This document shows, piece by piece, positions 1 to 10,643 of a DNA stretch of 64,000 bases (position 1 is its first letter; each line of letters begins with the position of its first letter). Location: contig BLAL01000216.1 of the NCBI GenBank assembly GCA_015698045.1, forward strand, positions 186,001 through 250,000, written 5' to 3'. Under the pieces are notes generated by a model. The model ran no database searches, was not told where the DNA came from, and saw nothing but the letters and a program-made list of their open reading frames with translations. This DNA comes from Rhizophagus clarus (Eukaryota > Glomeromycota > Glomeromycetes > Glomerales > Glomeraceae). The position numbers and the translations under genes are program-made.

Positions 1-89
1 TATTAATTAATACCTATAAAAAAAATAGAGAAATGTTATTTTAACGTTCCTATTAAAAAAAACAAGCATATGGTATGTTTTGTGAAAAA

Positions 90-1620
90 CTTACTATTTT
101 TACTTTTAAAAAACTTTTATCTACGCGTCTAGAACCATCTAAAAAAAGTAATGAACGTTAATAGCCGTTCCATTAATAAAAGTAAACCAAATAAATTAAA
201 CTAATACTCATCTCCAAAAGATTTGAAATACTAGCTGCCTAAAATAAAATAAGAACGATAATAAAATGTTAATATTAATTTTATTAAAATACAAAGAAAC
301 TTAAAAATAGGGTCCTTACCAAAATCCACATATCCAGACAAAAAAAACTCGAATTTGACTTTTCCCTAAGATCTCATATGCTGCTTAATAAAAAGAGAGA
401 AAATGATAAAGGTTCGTTAATTGAAAAAAAAAATCCAAAATAAATATTTTTTTTACTTCCCAATTTTCACATCTAAAGAAACTTGAAACAGCTTAAAAAA
501 AATTAAAAATAAAACAAACAGTCAGTAATGTTTGTTAAATAAAAAAAAGTTAAAAAAAACTTCAATTTTCAGTCCCAAAAACTCAAAAAAAGAGCCTAAA
601 AAAACAAACCAAATAGTTAGTAAGTGATTTTTATTAAAATATAAAAATTTTGAAAATAAAAATTTCTTTTATACTTCCTGAACTAGAGACTCGACAAAAC
701 GGCCTAAATAAAAGAAAAAAAAATGGAATTAGTAATGCTTAATACTTATTAAAATAAATAAAAGGGAAAAAATACTTTCTAACAGAATTGCTACATCCAA
801 AGAAACAAAGAGTAGTCTAAAAGAAAAAAAAATGAAATGTCAAATAAATACCATTTCATTACAACCCATTTATTCACTTACTTATACTCACACAGGAAAA
901 AATAGTGTGAAAAAATTGATTTGGCTTCAGTAAAGTAGGAATACAAATGAACCCTGACAGAATTTCCACATGCCTAAAAATTGAAAAGAAAACATTAGTA
1001 AACATTTCGTTAAAATAAATTCAAAAAAAATTACTCACCAAACTATGCGTAATAAGATGCTTACTTTTCCACCCATTTCTTGCTCTTTGCTCGCTCCTTT
1101 GAGTTTACTTCTTCACATACTTCACCTAATTCTTTCGCTTATTTATTTCTGAATTCTGATCTTAGGCCATTTAAAAAAAAGCGAAAAATTATCATTACCA
1201 TATTAAAAGTTTGTCAAAGTATAATTAAAAAAATATCACACTTACCAAACTTTCACACATCCAAATATCCTGAAGGACTAGCCATCTGCAAAACCATTAG
1301 AACTGTTCGTTAAAATAAAAAAAATTAAAGAAAAAAAATAAATAAGAAACTTACCAGAAATTCTCATCTAGAACCGAAGGAACTACAAAAAAAAAGAAAA
1401 AAAAATTGAAACTTAGTAAACGTTTTGCCAAAAGAAATTTAAAAAAAAATATTTTTGAGTCCCCTTACCAAAATTATACGCACCAAAAGATCCAGCTATC
1501 TAGGAAAAAAAAATAAAAGTAGAAACATAAATAATAGATTTCATTAAAAGAAATAAATCAAAAAGTCTTCTTTCTTTACCAAAATTTGCATCTATACGAT
1601 AATATTTTATCTGGAATCAT
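90..1620 (-). repeat. Tandem array of exon-like cassettes with splice signals
   Basis: On the minus strand this stretch holds about 13 diverged cassettes of 28-46 nt. Most have a pyrimidine-rich tract ending in AG on the left and a GTAAG, GTATN or GTAAA donor on the right. Candidate exons by plus coordinates are 1580-1620, 1469-1499 (31 nt), 1355-1382 (28), 1246-1277 or -1285, 1039-1063, 945-973 (29), 776-816, 675-703 (29), 561-595, 457-491, 320-365, 208-238 (31) and 95-138. Successive donors lie mostly 94-114 bp apart, with one gap of 169 and one of 207. The exon parts share a theme ending in GATGTGNAAATTTTG before GTAAG, and branch-like TACTAAC/TACTAAT/TACTGAC motifs precede several acceptors. 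Some joins stay open (1469-1499, then 1355-1382, then 1039-1063), but others meet stops: 1580-1620 joined to 1469-1499 makes TGA. It is either a repeat-exon gene or its decayed remains; no start or signal peptide can be assigned. Confidence 0.6.
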
Positions 1621-3107
1621 TGATTCTGGCTTTATCAATTTACGTGTTATATTAGTCTATAAATATTTGCGCGTGTGGTTTAATTATCTGATAGAATTAT
1701 TATTATGAAATAATAGGCATTATATTAAACCGAAAAGTATAAAAAAAATGAATTTAATAATTTTTTATATAAAGAAGCTGTGGAAAAAGAAAAATGGAAA
1801 AAAATGAAAAAAAGGTTCAGACGATTAGAGAATGAGGGAAAGGAGAAAGAGTGAGGGAAAGTGAAAGGAAAAGGAAACGGAAATGGGAATGGAAATAAGA
1901 TTTAAAAGTTTAAAAAAAAGCATCTAACCGATCTTTTTTTTTTAAATTGCAGCTGCGGCAGCTGGCAAGTCATTATTAAAATAATCACGTATTTATTATA
2001 CATAAATAAGAAAATAAAAAATATATAAAAAATCCTTAGGGATAATAAATTTAAAGATCCTTAAAGAATCTATCAAGCTATAGAATCCCTTAGGATTTTT
2101 TAAATGTGCTTAAAAAATCCTTAAGGATCATAAAACTTCAAGAATCTTAAAGGATTCTTTAGTAATTTTAGGATTCTTTAAGGATTCTAATACTAAAAAA
2201 CTTACTGATGAATGATAAACTTATGGAAATATTTTTTTTAGATTTTAAATTTTGTTAAGAGTTGAAACAAAATAATAAATAAATTCCTGATATGGAAAAT
2301 CTAGAAAATCCTATATACTAATCAGATGTGTCAATAAAGTTTAATAAGTTTAATGAAAATTTACAAGGATTATTAAATAATAGTTTAAGCATTATACCTT
2401 ATATCAGTCTATATTTATACTTATCATATCCTTAACCAAATCTCAGAAAAAAAATATTAAAAAGAAACCTTATAAGAAAAAGAAAAAAATATTGCAATTA
2501 CAAATTTTTTCTGAATTGAATGAACATATAAACCCATTTTAGTACTGAATCTTCTAAGTATATACTCTTTCAGCTAAGGTTGCTTACCAAAATTAAGAAG
2601 TTTCAGCATGTCAAAACTGCCAAAACTGCCAAAACTAGATTTTGGCAGACGACCAAAAATACAGAAATGCCAAAACTTCCAAAACTGTTTTGGCGTTTTG
2701 GCATAGTATATCATATAATATATATATATAGTTTTGGTATTTACTATAAATCTGTAGATTTCTGATCAGTTTTGATTATTAGAATTTTAATTATTTTTTT
2801 TATTATAATTGATTTAATTATTATAATAAATCTGATTATTAATAAATTAATAAATTGATTTTTAGATTCAATTTGATTTAGATTTGATTCAGATTTAATT
2901 GAATTAGTTCAAGCTAATTTGAATTTAATTTGAAATTGAATCAAATCTTATTTTTTTTTAATTCAGATTTAAACTTAAATCTGTATTTAAAATTTGAATT
3001 TGATTTGCAAATCAAATTTATTAAATCAAATTAAATCAAATATCAAATTAACTTTGAATTGAATTGATTTGATTGAATTATTTGCAAAATAATAAATATT
3101 TATATAG
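1621..3107. other. AT-rich intergenic DNA
   Basis: No gene is supported here. At about 2030-2190 there is an irregular run of AATCCTTAAGGATT-like words in both orientations (low-complexity, dyad-rich). At about 2810-3070 there is a run built from AAATTTGATT-type words. A cluster of GCCAAAAC words is listed separately. Confidence 0.6.
2609..2703. repeat. GCCAAAAC/GTTTTGGC palindrome cluster
   Basis: TGCCAAAA at 2627-2634 pairs with TTTTGGCA at 2640-2647 across a 5-nt loop. TGCCAAAAC at 2668-2676 pairs with GTTTTGGCA at 2695-2703, with CCAAAAC/GTTTTGG (2679-2685/2687-2693) nested inside. Direct copies of CAAAACTGC also occur at the left end. The cluster is more GC-rich than its surroundings and would fold into two hairpins. 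Confidence 0.7.
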
Positions 3108-3109
3108 TA

Positions 3110-3299
3110 CAGTCAGTTCTTGAAATAACAAACTTGCATTATAATAAATTTTTATCTATCACGTGACATTTAACCAATCAAATATGATAGTAACTCTTAT
3201 TATAATAAAGCAATTAATTAAATCCTTTAAATTTTTTGTTATAATCTTATAATGAATTGAGATGAAATTTAGAAAGTTTGTTATATCATGAGCTGATTA
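3110..3299. mobile_element. MITE with TA target duplication (mariner/pogo-like)
   Basis: A 190-bp non-coding element. The left end, CAGTCAGTTCTTGAAATAAC, and the reverse complement of the right end, TAATCAGCTCATGATATAAC, match at 14 of 20 positions and continue into a shared AAACTT. TA flanks both sides (3108-3109 and 3300-3301). The TA duplication and the lack of an ORF fit a Tc1/mariner-type MITE; the family name is inference. A CACGTGAC word lies inside at 3160-3167. Confidence 0.6.
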
Positions 3300-3301
3300 T
3301 A

Positions 3302-6300
3302 ATACTAAAAGTCTATACTTAATAATAAAATTAAAGTACTTATAAATTTTTTAGCATTTTAAAAAATAAAGTTTTAAAGAAAATAAATCAGTAACTTTAT
3401 TTTTTAAAACAAGTACTATTAAATTACCAGTCAGATTTTTAAAAAAACATTTATATAAAAAGTTATAAGTATTTAAAATTAGGTAATTTTTATATGATCA
3501 ATCTATTTTTGAAACAAAAAGAATTATATGAATGCAATTTTATTAATTAATTTTTACAATTCAGACAGAAATTTTTATTTTTAAACATAATACTTATTAA
3601 AATCAATTTAAAAATTTGAATTTAATCTATTATTTTTTCTATTTTTAAAGCCAATTTTCTTTTTTTTTAAAAAAAATTTTCTTTTTTATCTATGCTTATA
3701 TTTGATTGTTTTGTTTTTCTTACAAAATCACAAATTCCTATTGGCTATTTGTCACTTATATAATAGATAAAAAATTTGAAACAAATTATTGTTAAGTATA
3801 GACTTCTGACACTATATTATAACTTTATACAAATCCAAATTCCTGTATTGTATATTCCTTAAGATTCTGGTACTATATATAAAAGAGATACTATAATTTA
3901 TAATATATGGTATTTAAATAGGTTTGCTTTTGTTAATAAATATTTAACTCTATAATTTTACTTATTATACATATTTTACAATATATTACAGATGTAAAAA
4001 AAAAAAATATTTTAATATAATATTTTAAAAAATAGTTAAAGTTAAGAAATATGTAGTAAAATATAAATTAAATTTTATTAATATAAATCAAATAAATTTT
4101 TTTTTGTTGATTTTTTTTATAATATTTATAATATTATAAAATTAATTTTTTTTATTAGATTATTAAATTAAAATATAAATTAAATTAAAATTACTTAATA
4201 TTTTTATTTAATAATTATAATTTTAAAAAATAAACCTATATTTTGTAAAAAATAAATATATTTTAAAATATATTTAATTTATATAAAAAAAAAAAAACTT
4301 GAAAATTATTCTTTTATTTTAATAAAGATAAAAATATAGTATCATACACAAAAATAGACTTTTATAATGGAATAAATTTCTTTTGATTTAAATATTATTA
4401 ATCAATCATATATATCTACTTTTACTTTCTCTATTTAATAAAATACTTGAGTTCCAAAAATATGCCTTTTCATTATTTTGATTATATTTAATGGTTTTTT
4501 TTACAAAATTTTTCTTAATTCATGATTTAACAGACCGAGAAAAAAGGCTTTTCACATGTTTACAATTATAAAAAATACATTGGTGACAAATATTATTGGT
4601 CTTGATCTTTTCAAACCCTTGATGATTAATCCTAATTTTTTCTTCAAATTCTCTTTCAAAAAATAAAGAAATATTTTGATCGCCTCTCTCAAATTTATTG
4701 TATTTTCAAAATTATATTCTAATAAATTGTCTTTCGTAAAAAATTCCCCTTTCGATTAATTTTGTAAGAAAAAAGAAAGAAAAAATAATTAGAGACAAAA
4801 AACCATAATTAAAAAAAAGTCTTACCATTTTACCCAAATGACTACCCAAAAAAAGACCAATTTCAAAATCCCATTAAAAAAACATCATTCACAAAAAAAC
4901 TAATAGCATATGAACTATCTAAAAATATACAGGTCTTTTTTTTTCTAAAAAAATCGAACAAGTAAAAATTTTTTTTTTTTGTTTCAGTGTCTCCTTTTTT
5001 TTCCTTTCTAAGAAAATTATTAAGGAAAAAAAAAAATTAATAAATGATGTTGATTATTACAAATGACACGAAATGAAATTTTTCTTTGAATGAATCTCAA
5101 TTATATCAAATGATTTTTTGCCTAGCCCCTTTTGATTTGTTGCAAAAAACTTTACTATTTGAAATATCTGCATTTTCCAAATATTTCGTTATCTTGACAA
5201 TTCTTTTAAAAAAATTTAGAAATTTCTATCATCCAAAAAATCTACCCTATTTCTTTGTTTAAAATGTTCTCACGAATGACATTATGAAACTCGCTCTATG
5301 CATATAGTTGGCAAACAATGTTGATCCAGGGATAAATTTACTGATTTTGATTCGTACTCATGTTTATTCCAATTAGCATTAATTTCTTTTCAGTTCAGTA
5401 GTAAAATAAATAAATTTTCATATAAATTTAGAAAAATGTGCCCAGAGAAATGTGCCCAGAGAGGTACCCTGAATCAACCATTACCAAAACTAAATTCCTT
5501 TATTGGAAATTCATTAAAATTTCTTTTGATGTAATAACATGCACAAATAAAGTTTAATTTCAAATAAACTTCCATTTTCTTCAAATTGAATGAAATGAAT
5601 GACCTAAAAAACAATTAATTTCTTCTAATTATATCTTCTTTTTTCTGCGAGTCGTCGTCCCAACAGGTAAAAAAATTCAGGAAATTTCTAAAAAAAAAAT
5701 GTCTCATTTTAAATAATATTCTCTTTTTTTTCTCCGAAAATTCTCCGTTTTTGAAAATCTGTGATACACCTTAATATTATTGGTTTTTTTCATACCGGTT
5801 CGAATATAGGTGATTTTGTGATACTCATGTAAATACTATGTGAAACTCGGATTTTTGCACTGTGTAATTGGACAGAATTAAACTCTAAAAAGATTCATTC
5901 ATAGGCTTTTGTTTTATTTGTTGACGCCGTTCAAAATAACAAATAGTAAACGATGATGATCGTATCAAAAAATTTCATCATATCTTGGTAGGTTTTTTTC
6001 TTTTTCGTGTTACTAGCTTAAGAGAGATAATTTCTTAAATTTCTCATTATTCAAAGGATTTTTTTTTATCCGTATAGTAACCATAATGTCAGAACGGGAA
6101 TATTCAACTTGATTGATTGATCGGCTAATAAAGAATTAGAAATCAATTACTTGGATTTAGACCAAAATTAATTAGTTGTTCGGGATTTCTTGCAAATAAA
6201 AAACGCCACATTTAGAAAGTCATATGAATATGACAGATTTTTTTTTTCACCAATAAAAAAATTCTGTCCACCAAGTCCTAGGCGCTTATTAAAATAATAA

Positions 6301-7375
6301 CATGAAGTAAAACCTGTTAAAAACAAGAATCTTGCATGATCAAAAAAAAAAAAAAAAAAAAAAGGCGGTGGAATCTAGAAGCACTTGAACAAAAATGTTT
6401 CGGAAAATCCGACAGATTGGTTGTTAATGTCAAAGTAAAACTTCTCAACTGTTTTATTTTATGTATGTACTTCAGATACAAGGTTTTTTTCTTCGGAGAC
6501 GATAGATATAAGAGATTATAACGAAGGACAAGAAAGGGGTAAACTTTCTTTCAATCCTGTTTTTTTGTTAGGGAAAAAGGAAAAAAAGAAAGAGAATGAA
6601 CAGTTTATTATTTATAAGATTTTAGAAAGGTTTTAAAGAACGTTAAATCAAATGTATTATAATGGCGTTATTGTACTATTATATTCATGAAAGAATATTC
6701 TGAAACATTGAAGGAAAAGTCTTAAACATTTTTGAACTTATTGTTGACAATGGAAAAATGGATTTTCAAACGTTAAACATGTAAGAAATTATAATCATAA
6801 AGAAATCACATGATCATGCATGCTCCTTTCCGTTTTATCATTAGTGATACCGCTTTTTTTTATTCTTGGAATTTTATTTTTTTTTTTATGACACACATAC
6901 TAATACTTTGTAATTATGCATCATTTTTTTTTTTGTATTGTATAAACTTTAAGTGCAATTACAACAATGAACCCAAATCTTACAGATGGCGTACATTTTT
7001 GTCTCGTTACTTTTAAAAAATTGTTACTTTTGTGCACTACAAGTTTCGGATCTTGACTTTTTGATCTCTATACGATTTTGTCGGATGATTATCTTTTCCC
7101 GCATATTTAGATATTTATATAAATGGGTAATTTTTTTTGCAATCTCTTTTCAAAATAATCACGCATACACTTATTTTTCTCAAAAAAAAAAGTTTTTTTT
7201 TTCTTTTTGAAAAGAAAAAAAAAAAATTTATATAAATATACATACATAAATATATTTATAAATAAAATTATATATATATTTATATCCTTGTGACGAATAA
7301 TTATTCTCACGCTTTATAAAAATTTTATATACATATTATTTTTTCTCTTTTTACGAAAACAAAAATCAAAAAACA
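3302..7375. other. AT-rich intergenic DNA, no supported gene
   Basis: Roughly 4 kb of A/T homopolymer-rich sequence. I see only short chance ORFs and no family signature on either strand. A small direct duplication of GAAATGTGCCCAGA lies near 5434-5464. The last 150 bp before the gene at 7376 is TATA-like (many TATATA/TATAAA words) and may be its promoter. Confidence 0.5.
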
Positions 7376-7801
7376 ATGACTTATCACTTTTCAAGACCTC
7401 ATTCAGTATACGCTCAATCAAATCATCAACCACAATTATCGTCAGGACAACGACCTTATTCAGTGGTTGGATATGAAGGATATGAAGGATTATCCTCTTT
7501 ACAACAGCAACCATCATTTCGAGTGATTCGACGTCGTCATCAACGAAGAAATGTTCGTAATAATAGTAATGTATTAAATCCTACTTTGGATAACTTCTAT
7601 AATACTTTACGTCGTGCCGGAGCCGGTCTTAACGTAAATTCTGCAAAGAGTTGGTTAAAAGAATATGAAGGTTATAGACAACAGGTTCTTAACGCCGAGA
7701 AATCTAGTACTGAAAATACTCGACCGGTATCTTGTTATTCTTCTTCCCTTGTTTCATCCCCATCAACCATGGAATATCAACGTTATTCTATGCAATTCTA
7801 A
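7376..7801 (+). CDS. Hypothetical 141-aa protein
   Basis: A single-exon ORF whose ATG follows a TATA-rich leader. It ends in TAA ahead of an A/T-rich 3' flank. The product is polar and rich in Ser, Gln, Asn and Tyr, with a basic patch RVIRRRHQRRNVR near residues 49-61. The middle is more structured-looking (NPTLDNFYNTLRRAGAGLNV, then SAKSWLKEYEGYR, about residues 68-101). There is no signal peptide or membrane segment. I do not recognise the family. Codon use and length in an otherwise ORF-poor region favour a real gene. The basic patch could be a nuclear signal, but that is only a guess. Confidence 0.55.
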   Translation: MTYHFSRPHSVYAQSNHQPQLSSGQRPYSVVGYEGYEGLSSLQQQPSFRVIRRRHQRRNVRNNSNVLNPTLDNFYNTLRRAGAGLNVNSAKSWLKEYEGYRQQVLNAEKSSTENTRPVSCYSSSLVSSPSTMEYQRYSMQF

Positions 7802-8737
7802 AATACATTTATACTTTGGTGGAAAAATATGGACAGTTTTATTTTATTTTTTTTTCTTTTAAGTGTATGTAAGTATTATATCATTCATCCAACATTGTAA
7901 TAAAAAATCAACAAAAAAAAGGTGGGCCAAAAAGGATTCTTTTAGCGGTGGAGGCGGGAAGAATAAGAATTTTAGAGACATTTTGGTTTTTTTTCTTTTT
8001 TTTTCTCGCTTTCAATTCGCATTTGGGATTTTCTTTGTATCACATTATATTTATAACTCTCCTTGAACCCTTTTTTTTTCTTTTCCTCTTTTGTAATAAT
8101 AATGGGCTAGTACCGTGTTAGTGAAGGTGGAACGGGAAAAAAAAACCCTTGTAAATTATTTCTCTTTGCATATCCTTATTATCACATTATTTTTTCATTA
8201 TCTACCTCCATATATATCTTAACCTTTTCACACATATCTTATCTCTTCATATTATTATCTCCCCTTTTTTTTAAAAAAAAAACCCTAATTTGAAAGAATG
8301 TAAAGGTACAATGTTCATATTTTATTATTCTTAAATTGTATCTTTTATTCTCTCTTTTTTTATTGTATTTTTTTTTTTTTTTTTTCTTTTTGGGTTTAAA
8401 AATTTGAAGAAAAATTGTTCTCTTCACGATATATATGCAATCTGAAAAGAAGGAAAAAATTACTTTATTAGTGTATCTATAGCCCCCCTATATAAATACA
8501 GGAACTAATACAAATAACAAAATTTTAAAATTTTTTCTTTTTCATTTTAAAGTAGAGACAAAATTTGCTGGCAAAAAAACAATTTGTTTATGCAAGAAAT
8601 GTAAATATATGATTAAAATTATAATAAATAAATAAATAAAAAATCAAAAAAAAAAAAGTGCTTTATTTCATGATGGTTTTTTACATTTTCTCTTTTTTAG
8701 TTCGTTATTTTTTAAATCCGAGTCTATTCGTCACGCA

Positions 8738-8971
8738 GTGATGATTAATGCAGATGTACTAATCAAAAAAGATCCATTTGCCCAAAAATTATTTACGTTG
8801 TACTACCAAAAAAAACTTGATAAAAAACTTGTTAATAACTGGTTTTATCTTGATAACACCGCAACGAAACTTTATTCTTTCAATCATTATTCTCTACCCA
8901 ACGATTGGTTTCGTAGCAAGGACAAAAGGAAAAACATAAAAAATGAGAGTATTTTGTGTGATTGTGTCTAA
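8738..8971 (+). CDS. Weak small ORF, 77 aa
   Basis: An ATG ORF encoding a Lys-, Tyr- and Leu-rich peptide with a fairly even amino-acid mix, for example DPFAQKLFTLYYQKKLDKKL. It has no recognised domain and no clear splice partners, though a pyrimidine tract ending in AG lies about 37 nt upstream. It could be an exon of a decayed gene or chance. Kept only as a low-confidence entry. Confidence 0.15.
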   Translation: MMINADVLIKKDPFAQKLFTLYYQKKLDKKLVNNWFYLDNTATKLYSFNHYSLPNDWFRSKDKRKNIKNESILCDCV

Positions 8972-9408
8972 AGCAGAAGTGGATATTCTAATTTGGTGTA
9001 CGCAAATCTAGACACCATCATATAGAAAAAGTAAACTTTTTTTAACTACGTTCAATTAAGATTTTCTCACCGCATAACCCCTTAAATTTTGAATTATAAA
9101 CATTTAAAGAAAGCCCCTTGTAATCGTTTGTGTCATTTTACAAAAATGGTCCATTTCTTTTAAATTAACAAATTTAGAATACAGAAAAGAAATTTTTAAA
9201 GTTTGATTAGTTTGATTATAATTCTTTCATAATTCGTAATTTACAAAACTGTTTAACAACATTAAACAATTTAACCGATTAGTGAAATATTTGCAACAGT
9301 TAATCCAACCGATCATTCTTTTTTTAATTCTTTTTGTGTATAAATTTTATAAGTTAGTACAAGTACAATTGCATCTTTTTTTTCTTCTTTTAATAGAACA
9401 ATTTAAAA

Positions 9409-9443
9409 GATACTGCGTCGAAACGCGTCTTTGGCGCAGTATC
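9409..9443. repeat. GC-rich hairpin
   Basis: GATACTGCG (9409-9417) pairs perfectly with CGCAGTATC (9435-9443) around a 17-nt loop containing CGAAACGCGTC. It is conspicuous against very AT-rich flanks. No T-run follows directly, so it is not a simple terminator. Function unknown. Confidence 0.55.
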
Positions 9444-10557
9444 CGATATGGGATATTATTAGATAATGAAGAATAGAATGTTTTTTTACACTTGGTAAAA
9501 GAAGGAAGTATTACTTACAAACTGGTCTTAATTTACCCAAATACATAAAATTGAATGATCTATCTCATGCATCTCTATAATTAGATATAGATTGATAAAG
9601 ATTGATTATCTTAACTGAAGGGTTTATTTCAGGGTTGTTGTCATAAATACTTTGATGTATGTGACTTAAAAAAATATTTAAATTTTTCTTCAAACCATCG
9701 ACTTTTACCATTAAACTTACGCCAAATTTTTCAATGATTACCGCAATTGTTTGATACAATGTAAAGAAGCCCTTTTTATTGCCTTCAAAATGGCGCTTTT
9801 TTAGGATAAATGTAATCTACAAAGTTATCTACTGTAGTACAAGGAGAATAGATAAAGCGCGAAACAGCTTATATATATTTATATGTATGTATGTATGTAC
9901 TGTATGTATGAAAAAAAATCGATAAATGAGCTCGTAAATATGAATGAAATTTGTATAATGGATTTCTTTTAAAAGTGAGACAATTTCTTTTTTCTTTTCT
10001 TTTTTTTTTTTTAAATAATAATTCTTTTCTCTTCTTTAATAATCAATTCTCAATCAATATCAAGAATCTTTTTGTTAATAATTTTAATTAATGGAAATTT
10101 TATTAATTTATTTTTTTCTGAAACGAGAATTATTGTACCCAAAGAATATTATATAATCAATCAGTATTATTATTATTATTATTATTATTATCGTATTTTC
10201 GGAAATTAAATTCCTATTAGCCGGAATTAATGGAACTAATTTGTCCATTTGCCGCAGTATTCACCATTTTGTATATAAATACCAGTTTCTCCGACCCAAT
10301 CAATGAATAAATAAAAACATAAATAAATTTAAGTGTAATACGTAATCTGTAGATTGTTTTTGTTATAAATAGTTTAAATTAAATAAATCAAAAAAGTTTG
10401 TGAATCAATCCTTTTTGTTTATTTTTTTTTTTTTTTTTTTTTTTAATTAAAAAAAGTTTCGTGATTTTATTTTTGGTACACCTTCTTTTTGACTTTCTTT
10501 AAAAATCTTTTTTTGTTGTACAAAATAAAGTCAAGTCTTTGTTCCATATAATTCGTT

Positions 10558-10563
10558 CACGTG
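10558..10563. promoter_or_regulatory. CACGTG E-box upstream of importin alpha
   Basis: A CACGTG palindrome about 80 bp before the importin start. This is the core recognised by bHLH factors of the Cbf1/USF type in other fungi. It is one of several CACGTG words in gene-flanking DNA here; activity is inferred only. Confidence 0.3.
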
Positions 10564-10643
10564 ATTCGAATTTGTTATTGTCATCATCATTATTCATTAT
10601 TGTTGTTTTTTTTTATCTTTTTCCAAAAAAAAAAAAAAAAAAA

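Larger units (their letters stand above)
7802..10643. other. Intergenic DNA, mostly empty
   Basis: A/T homopolymers and chance ORFs. Simple repeats are (TGTA)n near 9885-9910 and (TAT)n at 10165-10191. A GC-rich hairpin at 9409-9443 and a weak small ORF at 8738-8971 are listed separately. The importin gene lies downstream with a CACGTG box at 10558-10563 and long T and A runs in its leader. Confidence 0.5.

Noticed and set aside
1080-1313. 77-aa plus-strand ORF
   Set aside because: Runs antisense through the exon-cassette array and starts without ATG.
5790-5830. GGTTCGAAT as a tRNA T-arm
   Set aside because: No acceptor, D-arm or anticodon arm can be built around it; I found no convincing tRNA or rRNA in the window.
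10539-10643. N-terminal extension of importin alpha
   Set aside because: Consists of hydrophobic filler and a poly-A run coding Lys; the importin-beta-binding start at 10644 is more natural.
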